From: Candidatus Cloacimonadota bacterium
GTDB taxonomy: Bacteria > Cloacimonadota > Cloacimonadia > Cloacimonadales > TCS61
DNA: 10,182 nt
Direction: 5' to 3'
Assembly: GCA_030667725.1 (NCBI GenBank)
Contig: DAOUVH010000019.1
Coordinates: 1-10,182 of the forward strand
The notes beneath the pieces are model-generated. The model was not told the origin of the DNA. It did no database searches and was given only the letters and a program-made list of their open reading frames with translations. Both the position numbers and the translations under genes were made by a program. Shown in pieces: positions 1 through 7,564 of the stretch; the stretch's first letter is position 1, and each line of letters starts with the position of its first letter.

Positions 1-2
1 AA

Positions 3-3000
3 GTAAAAAGGGTCGATGCATATGAAAAAGTAACTGGAAAGGCAATTTATGGAGATGACATTAAATTAGTTGATATGCTCCATGCAGCAGTTCGCTATAC
101 TGATATTCCTGTTGGGAAGATCACTAAACTTGATTGCAGTAAAGCAGAAAAAGTTCCCGGAGTTATTCGAATTGCTTTATACAAAGATATCCCTGGTCAA
201 ACAAGACTTGGACCTATCCGTTCTGATCAATATGCAATTGTTGAAGATGAGGTTTTCTTTTCCGGTGATGTGATTGCAGTAGTTGCTGCTGAGACAAAGG
301 AGAGTGCCCTAAAAGCAGCCGACCTGATCCATGTGGAATATGAACCGATCGAAGGAATTTTTGATCCACGTGAAGCGATTAAACTAGATGCAAGACATAT
401 CCATCCCGAATATAAAAGCAATGTAGTTCTCCATTATCCATTACGGAAAGGAAATATAGAAAAAGGTTTTGTTGAATCTGATCATATTATCGAACGGGAG
501 TACAGCACAGGATTCCATGAACATGCGTATATAGAACCTGAAACTGTAACAGCCGTACCGGATCATACTTCAAGAGGTTTTAAAATATATGGTTCAATCC
601 AGAATCCATTTACTACGCGCAAAGTAGTTGCACTTTTCATGGGTTTGAACATGAATCAGATTAATATTTTCGGTTCTACTTTAGGCGGCTCTTTTGGAGG
701 AAAAGACGATATAATAAATTACATGGCTTGTCGGTGTGCCTTGCTTTCCAAACTTACGGGAAAACCAGTAAAATTGACATATACACGAGAAAATTCATTA
801 AAAGAAAGTTACAAAAGACACCCTTATTATATGACATATAAGGTCGGTTTTAATAATGATGGAAAACTTAAAGCAATGAAGATAAATATAATTGCCGATA
901 GTGGAGCATATTCATCTCAAACCTTTTTTGTTACCTGGCGTTCTATTGTTCAGGCTACAGGACCTTATGAAATAGAAAATGTTGAAACTGATATAAGGGG
1001 AGTTTACACAAATAACACATATACTGCAGCTTTCCGTGGTTTTGGTTCCCCGCAAGTTATTTTTGCACAAGAATCATTAATGGATGAGATTGCTGAAATT
1101 TGTGGAATCTATGCCCGTGAAGTTAGAAAATTGAACGGTTTTAAGCAGGGAAGTGTAACCGCAAGCGGGCAAATTTTAAAAAAGCATACAGTTTCTCTGG
1201 ATGAAGTTATAGATAAAGCTTTATTAAAAGCTGATTATAGTAAAAAACTTGAAGAATATAAAAAGCTGAATGAGCAAAATGGACGATATAAATATGGTAT
1301 TGGATTTGCCTGTAGTTATCGTGGATGTGCTCTGGGTGCAGAAGGAACAGATGCCACTTCTGCAATTGTTTCAGTTCAGGCAGATGGAAGTATTTATGTA
1401 CTCGCCGGTTTGAACGAGAACGGGCAGGGAATGCGAACTACATTTTCTCAAGTTACAGCGGAAGTACTTGGAACCGATCTTGAGAAAATAGTTTTCTTAG
1501 AACCGCAAACTGCCACAATTACCGATGGTGGTCCTACGGTTGCATCTCGCGGAACAATAATGGGTGGCAATGCTGTGATTATTGCTGCAGAAAAAGTTAA
1601 GAAGAGAATATTTAACGTAATAAAGAAGGATCTACAAGTTAGCGATATTGAAGAAACAATCTGGAAGGATGGATTAATATCCAGAAAAGAGGAAATTGCA
1701 AATATCAAACCGATAAAATTTGAAGAAGCAGCAGAAAAAGCATATTGGGCTGGGGAAAATCTTTCTGCTTACGGTTGGTACAATGCACCTGATGTTAGCT
1801 GGGATGAAGAGACCGGACAAGGCAATGCATATTTTACTTACGTTTATGGTGCTCATGTTGCAGATATCAAGATCGACACTTCTACTGGAAAGATAGAAGT
1901 GAAAAATATTACAGCCGCTCATGATGTTGGAAAAGTTTTGAATAAACTTGGTGCTGAAGGTCAGGTTTATGGAGGCGTAACTCAAGGATTTGGATATGCT
2001 GTTATAGAAGATTATAACATTCAGGATGGAGTTGTAAAATCTGACAATCTTGATAATTATTTAATTCCTACCATTAAAGATATCGGAAATATCGATCCAA
2101 TTTTAATTGAAAATGAAGATGTTGACGGACCGTTTGGAGCAAAAAGTTTAGGTGAACCTACGCTGGAGCTAACATCAGCAGCAATCAATAATGCGCTAAA
2201 GTTTGCTACAGGAAAACATTCTTATGAGCTCCCATTAACTCTGGAACAAGTTTTCCTTGGAATGAATTTAAGAAAACCATCCAGACAAAGTCAGATAGCC
2301 GCACATGATTCCTGTAAAACTCATATCAAAGTTGTTAACAAGCAAACCTTACGCATTACAGATGTAAAAACATTAACTCCGCAAAACCTAAAAAATGCAT
2401 TAGAAAAGCTTTGCAAACAGGAACTGCAGATTCTTGCCGGTGGAACAGATATGATCATCGAACTGAGAATGAAAACCGGCAAACATACACTTTTAGATAT
2501 TTCACATCTTAATGAATTGAAGAATATTGAGATCAGCGAGAATGAAATAAAAATTGGTAGTGGTTGCACATTTTCACAGATCCTTACTAATAAGGATATC
2601 CAAAAACATTTTCCAATGCTAACAAAAGCATGTTCAACAATTGGCTCCTTGCAAATTAGGAATAAAGGAACTATTGGTGGTAATATTGTGAACGCAGCTC
2701 CTTGTGCCGATTCATATCCACCATTAATTGCCTATAACGCAGAATTTATTCTGACTTCTAAACAAGGAACTCGTAAAATTCCTGCTGATGAATTCATAAT
2801 AAAAAATTACAAAACACAATTAAATTCTGAAGAGATACTAACAGAAGTTATCATTCCAATTCCAAAGAAAAAATATGAATACAGTTACTTCCAACTTGGC
2901 AGGAGAAATGCTGTAAATATAACCCGGATCAGTATTGGAATTCTAATTTCTTTTAAAAACAGCAAGGTGGAAGAATGCAAGATCGTTTCCGGTTCGCTGT

Positions 3001-3206
3001 TCCATAAACCCATGCGCATTGAAGAGATCGAGCAAATATTAATTGGTAAAGAATTAACTCTTCAATCCATCAATTCCATTGAGAAACCATTAAAAAAAAT
3101 AATTGATGATGCAATTGGAAAACGCTGGTCATCTGCTTATAAATTACCGGTTTTCATTAATATGACAAAAGATGCATTAACTGAGATATTTGAACGAAGA
3201 GGATAA
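3..3206 (+). CDS. Xanthine dehydrogenase-family molybdenum hydroxylase, fused Moco-binding and FAD-binding subunits (5' partial)
   Basis: The frame is open to the left edge: codons upstream of the ATG at 75 read RVDAYEKVTGKAIYGDD, the conserved N-terminus of XdhA-type Moco subunits, so the true start lies a few codons outside the window. Counting residues from base 3, residues 1-752 are the Moco part: GGSFGGKDD (228-236), AFRGFG (343-348), ENGQG (472-476), and GAKSLGEP with the catalytic Glu at 718. A linker (about 753-785) leads to the FAD part: LAGGTD (811-816), IGSLQIRNKGTIGGN (TIGGN at 890-894) and LGRRNAVNITR. Family knowledge: these enzymes hydroxylate purines or other heterocycles/aldehydes with water at a Mo centre and pass electrons through 2Fe-2S to FAD; the location is usually cytoplasmic. 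The [2Fe-2S] subunit follows after 2 bp. Moco and FAD subunits are normally separate genes (xdhA, xdhB), so this is a fusion. Residues placed against mammalian XDH favour a purine substrate, but the exact substrate is inferred. Confidence 0.93.
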   Translation, partial: VKRVDAYEKVTGKAIYGDDIKLVDMLHAAVRYTDIPVGKITKLDCSKAEKVPGVIRIALYKDIPGQTRLGPIRSDQYAIVEDEVFFSGDVIAVVAAETKESALKAADLIHVEYEPIEGIFDPREAIKLDARHIHPEYKSNVVLHYPLRKGNIEKGFVESDHIIEREYSTGFHEHAYIEPETVTAVPDHTSRGFKIYGSIQNPFTTRKVVALFMGLNMNQINIFGSTLGGSFGGKDDIINYMACRCALLSKLTGKPVKLTYTRENSLKESYKRHPYYMTYKVGFNNDGKLKAMKINIIADSGAYSSQTFFVTWRSIVQATGPYEIENVETDIRGVYTNNTYTAAFRGFGSPQVIFAQESLMDEIAEICGIYAREVRKLNGFKQGSVTASGQILKKHTVSLDEVIDKALLKADYSKKLEEYKKLNEQNGRYKYGIGFACSYRGCALGAEGTDATSAIVSVQADGSIYVLAGLNENGQGMRTTFSQVTAEVLGTDLEKIVFLEPQTATITDGGPTVASRGTIMGGNAVIIAAEKVKKRIFNVIKKDLQVSDIEETIWKDGLISRKEEIANIKPIKFEEAAEKAYWAGENLSAYGWYNAPDVSWDEETGQGNAYFTYVYGAHVADIKIDTSTGKIEVKNITAAHDVGKVLNKLGAEGQVYGGVTQGFGYAVIEDYNIQDGVVKSDNLDNYLIPTIKDIGNIDPILIENEDVDGPFGAKSLGEPTLELTSAAINNALKFATGKHSYELPLTLEQVFLGMNLRKPSRQSQIAAHDSCKTHIKVVNKQTLRITDVKTLTPQNLKNALEKLCKQELQILAGGTDMIIELRMKTGKHTLLDISHLNELKNIEISENEIKIGSGCTFSQILTNKDIQKHFPMLTKACSTIGSLQIRNKGTIGGNIVNAAPCADSYPPLIAYNAEFILTSKQGTRKIPADEFIIKNYKTQLNSEEILTEVIIPIPKKKYEYSYFQLGRRNAVNITRISIGILISFKNSKVEECKIVSGSLFHKPMRIEEIEQILIGKELTLQSINSIEKPLKKIIDDAIGKRWSSAYKLPVFINMTKDALTEIFERRG
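3198..3203 (+). promoter_or_regulatory. Ribosome binding site of the [2Fe-2S] subunit gene
   Basis: AGAGGA lies 5 bases before the ATG at 3209 and overlaps the end of the upstream fused subunit gene. It fixes the start of the Fe-S subunit and fits coupled translation of the two genes. Confidence 0.6.
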
Positions 3207-3208
3207 TA

Positions 3209-3664
3209 ATGATAAATTTGAAAATTAACGTTAATGGAAAGAATCATGAACTGGAAGTTGAAGATTCAATGCGTTTGTTAGATGTATTGCGTGATAAGCT
3301 TTGGCTTACCGGAACCAAAGAAGGATGTGCTGTTGGTGAATGTGGAGCTTGTACGGTTATCATGAATGGTGATGCTGTAAATTCTTGTTTGATCCTGGCA
3401 ACTCAGGCAAATAATGCAACTATTGAAACTGTGGAAAACCTGGAACAGGATGATGTTCTTTCCAAACTGCAAAATGCTTTTGTAGAGGAAGGTGCGATAC
3501 AGTGCGGTTTTTGTACACCTGGTATGCTGATGAGTGCTAAAGCACTACTTGATAAAAACTCGCATCCAACTGAAGAACAAATAAAAGAAGCTCTGGAAGG
3601 CAACCTTTGCAGATGTACCGGTTATATTCCAATTTTAAATGCTGTGAAGAAAGCTGCTGAATGA
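3209..3664 (+). CDS. Xanthine dehydrogenase-family [2Fe-2S] iron-sulfur subunit
   Basis: This 151-residue protein is a full-length small subunit of a molybdenum hydroxylase and carries electrons from the Mo centre towards FAD. The N-terminal plant-type ferredoxin fold has Cys40, Cys45, Cys48 and Cys60 (GCAVGECGACTV...NSC). The C-terminal four-helix domain has Cys99, Cys102, Cys134 and Cys136 (QCGFCTPGM and CRCTGY). All eight ligands for the two clusters are present, and the length matches the family (about 150-160). The start is supported by AGAGGA at 3198-3203, five bases before the ATG; this Shine-Dalgarno lies in the last codons of the preceding fused subunit. Only 2 bp separate it from that gene, so they are co-transcribed and should form one enzyme. 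The order Moco, FAD, Fe-S is that of E. coli xdhABC, which makes an xdhC-like name reasonable, but the substrate is unproven so no symbol is given. Confidence 0.93.
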   Translation: MINLKINVNGKNHELEVEDSMRLLDVLRDKLWLTGTKEGCAVGECGACTVIMNGDAVNSCLILATQANNATIETVENLEQDDVLSKLQNAFVEEGAIQCGFCTPGMLMSAKALLDKNSHPTEEQIKEALEGNLCRCTGYIPILNAVKKAAE

Positions 3665-3680
3665 AATTAAGCCTCTTATT

Positions 3681-3705
3681 AAGTTCTGTTCTAAACTTTT
3701 TATTT
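3681..3705 (+). terminator. Weak candidate intrinsic terminator after the xanthine dehydrogenase-type operon
   Basis: AAGTT (3681-3685) and AACTT (3694-3698) can form a 5-bp stem with an 8-base loop, followed by TTTATTT. The stem is short and AT-rich, so it would be weak. Its position, just after the Fe-S subunit stop and before the skp-lpx operon, is what makes it worth noting. Confidence 0.25.
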
Positions 3706-3748
3706 GACTTTTAATAATAATTCAAAGAAAAGGCAATAATCTTAATAT
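3704..3748 (+). promoter_or_regulatory. Possible promoter of the skp-lpxD-lpxC/fabZ-lpxA operon
   Basis: The 102-bp gap 3665-3766 separates two unrelated operons and should hold the promoter of the second. TTGACT at 3704-3709 resembles a -35 box, but no good -10 lies 17 bases downstream; the best AT-rich hexamer, TAATAT at 3743-3748, is too far away to pair with it. FCB bacteria often use other promoter consensus sequences, so the exact boxes are uncertain. Confidence 0.2.
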
Positions 3749-3756
3749 AAAAAAAT

Positions 3757-3763
3757 GGAGGAG
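3757..3763 (+). promoter_or_regulatory. Strong Shine-Dalgarno of skp/ompH
   Basis: GGAGGAG sits just before the ATG at 3767 (GGAGG ends 5 bases upstream of it). It is the strongest ribosome binding site in the window and fixes the start of the first gene of the lipid A operon. Confidence 0.7.
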
Positions 3764-3766
3764 TAA

Positions 3767-4288
3767 ATGAAAAAAATAGTATTAACAACGGTATTAGCTG
3801 TAATTCTAACAACTCTCGTATTTGCTGAAGCGGAGAAACTCGCGTACATTGATACTGACAGGATCATGATGACAAGTCCTGAAACTCAGGAAGCACAAAC
3901 AATTTTGATGGGTGAACGTCAGAAATGGGAACAGGAAATTGCAGATATGGATGCTGAGATCGAACAACTCTATGCTGATTATGAAAGCAAGAAAATGATC
4001 TTAACCGAATCTGGGAAACAGGAAGCAGAAACTAAGATCATGAGTATGAGTGAAGCACGTCAGGCAAAAGTTCAAGAGATTTTCGGTGAAAACGGAACAT
4101 TTGTACAAAGACAGAATGAACTTCTTGCACCAATCTTGAATAAATTGAAAACAATTATTGAAAAAGTAGCTGTAGAAAATAATTATTCTATCATTCTTGA
4201 TGCTTCTGCTGGCAGCATACTTTATGCAAAACCAAACCTTGAAATTACAGATTCAATTTTAGATGAAATGGAAAAATCTGTAGAATAA
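3767..4288 (+). CDS. skp: Skp/OmpH-family periplasmic chaperone
   Basis: The 173-residue protein opens with a Sec signal peptide (MKKIVLTTVLAVILTTLVFA, cleavage likely after Ala20). The mature part begins with LAYIDTDRIMMTSPETQEAQ, the typical OmpH start, where a short beta strand leads into the trimerisation core. Residues about 40-125 are charged and helical and would form the long coiled-coil tentacles. The C-terminal segment (NNYSIILDASAGSILYA...LEITDSILDEM) returns to the core and matches the conserved OmpH ending. Family role: a trimeric holdase that keeps unfolded outer-membrane proteins soluble in the periplasm on their way to the Bam complex. The gene directly precedes lpxD, the same order as skp-lpxD in E. 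coli, which strengthens the call. Length agrees with the family (about 160-180). bamA, usually just upstream, is replaced here by a molybdenum hydroxylase operon. Confidence 0.9.
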   Translation: MKKIVLTTVLAVILTTLVFAEAEKLAYIDTDRIMMTSPETQEAQTILMGERQKWEQEIADMDAEIEQLYADYESKKMILTESGKQEAETKIMSMSEARQAKVQEIFGENGTFVQRQNELLAPILNKLKTIIEKVAVENNYSIILDASAGSILYAKPNLEITDSILDEMEKSVE

Positions 4289-5332
4289 ATGAAGAAATTT
4301 AATTTCCCGCTCACACCAAAAAAGATAGCTTCCAAGCTTGATTGCATTACTGATTTTACTAATAAAGTTACGTTAGATAATGTTGCTGAACTTCACGAAG
4401 CTAACCAGCATTCTGTTTGTTTTTTTGAGAATCCAAAATTTCTGGATGTACTCAAAGAAACAAAAGCGGGAATGATCTTTGTTCCAAAAAACTTTGATAA
4501 GAGTTTAAAGCCAAATACAAATCTTCTATTGATCGATAAGCCATATATTCATTTTATGGTGCTTGTACGAACATGGCTCAAACTTGATCTTCCAAAGATG
4601 AAAAGAGGCATCGGAGATTCAGCAAATATCGCGAAATCAGCTTCTCTTGGAAAAAAAATCATTATTGGAAGTAATTGTGATATCGGTGAGAATGTGAATA
4701 TTGGTAATGATACTATCATCGAAAGTAACTGTGTTATCAAAGATAATGTACAGATTGGCAAGAATTGCCACATTCATCCCAATACAACAATTTATGAAGA
4801 TTGTGTTTTAAAAAATAATATTATTATTCATGCAGGTTGTGTTATTGGCGCTGATGGATTTGGCTATTTGTTTCATAATGGGATTCATAACAAGATCCCG
4901 CAAGTTGGAAATGTGATTATAGAAGATGATGTTGAGATCGGAGCAAATTCTGCTGTCGATCGTGCAACTTTAGGTTCTACCATAATCGGCAAAGGTACAA
5001 AAATTGATAATCTGGTTCAGGTCGGGCACAATTGCAAGATTGATGAAAATTCAATTCTATGTGCTCAAGCAGGGCTTGCCGGAAGTACAATAATTGGTAA
5101 AACTGTTTATCTTGCTGGTCAGGTTGGAGTAGCCGGTCACCTGAAAATTGATGATGGAGCAATGATCGGAGCACAATCCGGAGTAACTAACGATGTTCCA
5201 AAAGGTGCAAAATTATTTGGTTCACCTGCAATAGAAGCAAAGCTTCAAAAACGAATAATGGTTTCTGAAAAATATTTACCGGAAATTGTGAAAGAATATC
5301 GAAAACGTCAGAAAGCAAAGGATAAAAAATGA
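4289..5332 (+). CDS. lpxD: UDP-3-O-(3-hydroxyacyl)glucosamine N-acyltransferase LpxD
   Basis: LpxD adds the second 3-hydroxyacyl chain to the amino group of UDP-3-O-acyl-GlcN, the third step of lipid A synthesis, in the cytoplasm. The protein has 347 residues (E. coli 341). Residues about 1-100 are the N-terminal uridine-binding domain (AGMIFVPKNF, WLKLD). Residues about 110-310 are left-handed beta-helix hexapeptide repeats with the LpxD signature IGADGFGY (187-193), DRATLGSTIIG and VQVGHNC. His247 corresponds to the catalytic His239 of E. coli and His284 (VAGHL) to His276; the 37-residue spacing is the same. A basic helical tail follows (315-347). The ATG directly follows the TAA of skp with no gap and no clear Shine-Dalgarno, which suggests translational coupling. 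It overlaps the next gene by 4 bp. Confidence 0.96.
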   Translation: MKKFNFPLTPKKIASKLDCITDFTNKVTLDNVAELHEANQHSVCFFENPKFLDVLKETKAGMIFVPKNFDKSLKPNTNLLLIDKPYIHFMVLVRTWLKLDLPKMKRGIGDSANIAKSASLGKKIIIGSNCDIGENVNIGNDTIIESNCVIKDNVQIGKNCHIHPNTTIYEDCVLKNNIIIHAGCVIGADGFGYLFHNGIHNKIPQVGNVIIEDDVEIGANSAVDRATLGSTIIGKGTKIDNLVQVGHNCKIDENSILCAQAGLAGSTIIGKTVYLAGQVGVAGHLKIDDGAMIGAQSGVTNDVPKGAKLFGSPAIEAKLQKRIMVSEKYLPEIVKEYRKRQKAKDKK

Positions 5333-6720
5333 AAGAATTTAAAAAAACCATAAAGGGCACGATAAGTTATAAGGGCATTGGACTTCATTCCGGTCATGTT
5401 TCTACATTAACATTCAAGCCTGCCGGAAAGGATGATGGAATTGTTTTCATTCGAACTGACTTGGAAGGGAAACCTGAAATTCCGGCTGATATTGATCATG
5501 TAATTGATATTTCCAGAGGTACGACAATTGGTGTTGGAAAAGCTACAGTTGCAACTATCGAGCATGTTCTTGCTGCCATAAAGGGACTCAATATTGATAA
5601 CATCCGCATCGAAGTAGATGGACCTGAAGTGCCGGTTGCAGACGGTAGTGCAATTATTTATCTGGAGCTTCTAAAAAAAGTTGGTATTGTTGAGCAAGAT
5701 GCTGAGCGTGAATATCTTGAGATCGAGAAACCACTTTCATTTTCCGCTCCAGCTGATAATGTAGATATTGTTATTATGCCTTCTGATGATCTTAAAATTA
5801 CTTTCATGGTTGACTACCAGCAGAAAGCATTGGGTACACAATATACGACAATGCAGACGATTGATGATTTCGAAGAAGATTTTGCTTCTGCCAGAACCTT
5901 TTGCTTCCTACATGAAATAATTATGTTAAAAGAAGCAGGACTTATCAAGGGTGGTTCTTTGGAAAATGCTCTGGTTGTAGCTAACCCAGATACACCTAAA
6001 GAAGAGATCGCACGCTTGAGAGAGATGTTTAATTATCATGAAGATATTCATGTTGGCTCTGATGGATTATTGAATCATACACCTTTGCGCTATTATAATG
6101 AATTTGTTCGTCACAAGGTTGTTGATCTTATTGGTGATATCGCACTTTTAGGAGTTCCAATAAAGGGACATTTCCTGGCTGCCAGATCAGGTCATAAAAC
6201 CAACGTGGAGTTGGTTAAGAAACTTCGCAAGCTTCATAAAAAGCAGGAATTGCAGAAGATCTATCAAAAGAAGAAATTGTCTGAAGTTGTATTTGATATA
6301 ACGGCTATCCAGAAAATTCTTCCACACCGATATCCTTTCCTGCTGGTTGATAAAATAATTGAATTTGAAGCTGGAGAACGTATTGTCGGTGTTAAAAATG
6401 TAACCATCAATGAACCTTTCTTTAACGGTCATTTTCCCGGACATCCGGTAATGCCGGGAGTTCTCATTATAGAAGCTATGGCTCAAACAGGTGGTATCAT
6501 GCTGCTTAATGCTCTTGATGATCCCGAGAAACACGTTGCCTACTTTGCATCGATAAATAATGTGAAATTCCGTGTACCTGTTAATCCGGGTGATACATTG
6601 CGTTTTGAGCTAAAAGCAATCTCGATGAAACGCGGATTAGCTAAAATGCATGGTGATACATATGTGGGAAGTACAAAAGTTTGTGAAGGTGATTTCCTGG
6701 CAAAAATCATGAAGAAGTAG
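5329..6720 (+). CDS. lpxC-fabZ: Bifunctional LpxC-FabZ: UDP-3-O-acyl-GlcNAc deacetylase / 3-hydroxyacyl-ACP dehydratase
   Basis: Two enzymes lie in one 463-residue chain. Residues 1-300 are LpxC, the zinc deacetylase that commits UDP-acyl-GlcNAc to lipid A: Glu78-His79 (TIEH), His262 and Asp266 (VRHKVVDLIGD) and His289 (ARSGHK) match E. coli Glu78, His79, His238, Asp242 and His265. A basic linker (about 300-320, KKQELQKIYQKKK) leads to FabZ (about 321-463), the beta-hydroxyacyl-ACP dehydratase of fatty acid synthesis: LPHRYPFLLVD (331-341), GHFPGHPVMPG with His368, and Glu382 in IEAMAQ. The His-Glu spacing of 14 equals E. coli His54-Glu68. All catalytic residues of both halves are present. 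The fusion is known from Bacteroidota, Chlorobiota and related phyla and supports an FCB host. The start overlaps the lpxD stop (ATGA, 5329-5332). Both halves use 3-hydroxyacyl chemistry, so the fusion ties LPS commitment and chain elongation to equal expression. Confidence 0.96.
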   Translation: MKEFKKTIKGTISYKGIGLHSGHVSTLTFKPAGKDDGIVFIRTDLEGKPEIPADIDHVIDISRGTTIGVGKATVATIEHVLAAIKGLNIDNIRIEVDGPEVPVADGSAIIYLELLKKVGIVEQDAEREYLEIEKPLSFSAPADNVDIVIMPSDDLKITFMVDYQQKALGTQYTTMQTIDDFEEDFASARTFCFLHEIIMLKEAGLIKGGSLENALVVANPDTPKEEIARLREMFNYHEDIHVGSDGLLNHTPLRYYNEFVRHKVVDLIGDIALLGVPIKGHFLAARSGHKTNVELVKKLRKLHKKQELQKIYQKKKLSEVVFDITAIQKILPHRYPFLLVDKIIEFEAGERIVGVKNVTINEPFFNGHFPGHPVMPGVLIIEAMAQTGGIMLLNALDDPEKHVAYFASINNVKFRVPVNPGDTLRFELKAISMKRGLAKMHGDTYVGSTKVCEGDFLAKIMKK

Positions 6721-6726
6721 TTTAAC

Positions 6727-6732
6727 AAAGGA
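6727..6732 (+). promoter_or_regulatory. Ribosome binding site of lpxA
   Basis: AAAGGA lies 7 bases before the ATG at 6740, inside the 19-bp gap after the lpxC-fabZ stop. It supports this ATG as the start of lpxA. Confidence 0.5.
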
Positions 6733-6739
6733 TATTGTT

Positions 6740-7513
6740 ATGACGAAAATACATCCAACCGCAATTGTAGATCCAAAAGCCGTAATTGGAAAAAATTGTG
6801 CTATCGGTCCTTTTTGTATTGTCTATGAAAACGTAATATTGGGTGATAATAATGAACTCGTTTCCAGCGTTATCATTGACGGACACACCACAATTGGTGA
6901 TGGGAATAAATTCTTCCATTCAGCAGTTATTGGAACTGATTCTCAAGATCTGAAATACAAGGGTGAACCGACACAATTGATAATTGGAAATAACAATACC
7001 TTCCGGGAATTCTGTACAATTAATAAATCTGCAACAATGGATGAGCCAACTCAAATCGGAGACAACAGCCTTTTTATGGCTTATTCTCATGTTGCACATA
7101 ATTGTATTCTCGGTAATAATCTCATTATTGCTAATGCTGTTAATTTTGCCGGTCATATTCATGTTCATGATAACGTGATAATTGGTGGCATGGTTGCTCT
7201 TCATCAATTTGTTAAAGTAGGAACTTATGCCTTCATTGGTGGAAAATCAGGCATTAAAAAAGATGTTCCACCCTATACACGCGGAGAAGGATCTCCATAT
7301 AAATTAATGGGGTTGAACAGTGTTGGACTGCAAAGACGTGGATTCTCAAATGAATCTATTAAGTCTATTAAAGATGTTTATAAATTATTTTATAGATCCG
7401 AATTAAATACGAGCCAGGCGATGGAAAAAGCTTTAACAATTTCTAACCTTACAAAAGAACAAAAAGTTTTCCTCGATTTCATTAAAGAATCCGAAAGAGG
7501 AATAACTAAATAG
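6740..7513 (+). CDS. lpxA: Acyl-ACP--UDP-N-acetylglucosamine O-acyltransferase LpxA
   Basis: LpxA attaches a 3-hydroxyacyl chain to the 3-OH of UDP-GlcNAc, the first step of lipid A synthesis, as a cytoplasmic trimer. The protein has 257 residues (E. coli 262). Residues about 1-185 are hexapeptide repeats forming a left-handed beta-helix, with the LpxA signatures IGPFCIV, SQDLKYKGEPT, FREFCTI, HVAHNC, NFAGHIHV and GGMVALHQF. His120 is the catalytic base (E. coli His125); His117 matches His122. The C-terminal helical domain has SVGLQRRGFS and YKLFYRS, also typical. Gly168 falls at the chain-length ruler position (E. coli Gly173), which would leave room for a long acyl chain. It is the last gene of the operon; lpxB, often next, is not here. 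The stop is TAG at 7511-7513. Confidence 0.96.
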   Translation: MTKIHPTAIVDPKAVIGKNCAIGPFCIVYENVILGDNNELVSSVIIDGHTTIGDGNKFFHSAVIGTDSQDLKYKGEPTQLIIGNNNTFREFCTINKSATMDEPTQIGDNSLFMAYSHVAHNCILGNNLIIANAVNFAGHIHVHDNVIIGGMVALHQFVKVGTYAFIGGKSGIKKDVPPYTRGEGSPYKLMGLNSVGLQRRGFSNESIKSIKDVYKLFYRSELNTSQAMEKALTISNLTKEQKVFLDFIKESERGITK

Positions 7514-7540
7514 ATTTTAATTGAAATTTTTTTCAAATCT
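7512..7540 (+). terminator. Weak AT-rich dyad between the convergent genes
   Basis: AGATTT (7512-7517) pairs with AAATCT (7535-7540), and inside it TTGAAA (7521-7526) pairs with TTTCAA (7531-7536); the two stems share two bases, so both cannot form completely. It overlaps the lpxA stop and lies 25 bases beyond the distal stop (7565) of the opposing gene, so it could act on either strand. No T-run of useful length follows on either side, so termination is only a guess. Confidence 0.22.
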
Positions 7541-7564
7541 GTCTTTCTGACGTAAAATTGTACA

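Noticed and set aside
75..77. ATG at 75 as the start of the molybdenum hydroxylase gene
   Set aside because: The frame is open to base 3 and the upstream codons encode the conserved RVDAYEKVTGKAIY segment of the family, so this Met is internal.
1674..1985. Minus-strand open frame of about 100 codons inside the Moco subunit
   Set aside because: It lies opposite strongly conserved coding sequence, and its product is a low-complexity Ile/Phe/Ser-rich string with no recognisable motif.
4600..5230. Imperfect tandem DNA repeats in lpxD
   Set aside because: They only reflect the hexapeptide repeats of the left-handed beta-helix and are expected in this family.
6187..6534. Minus-strand open frame of 115 codons inside lpxC-fabZ
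   Set aside because: It lies wholly opposite the conserved LpxC-FabZ coding sequence and shows no family motif; a shadow frame.
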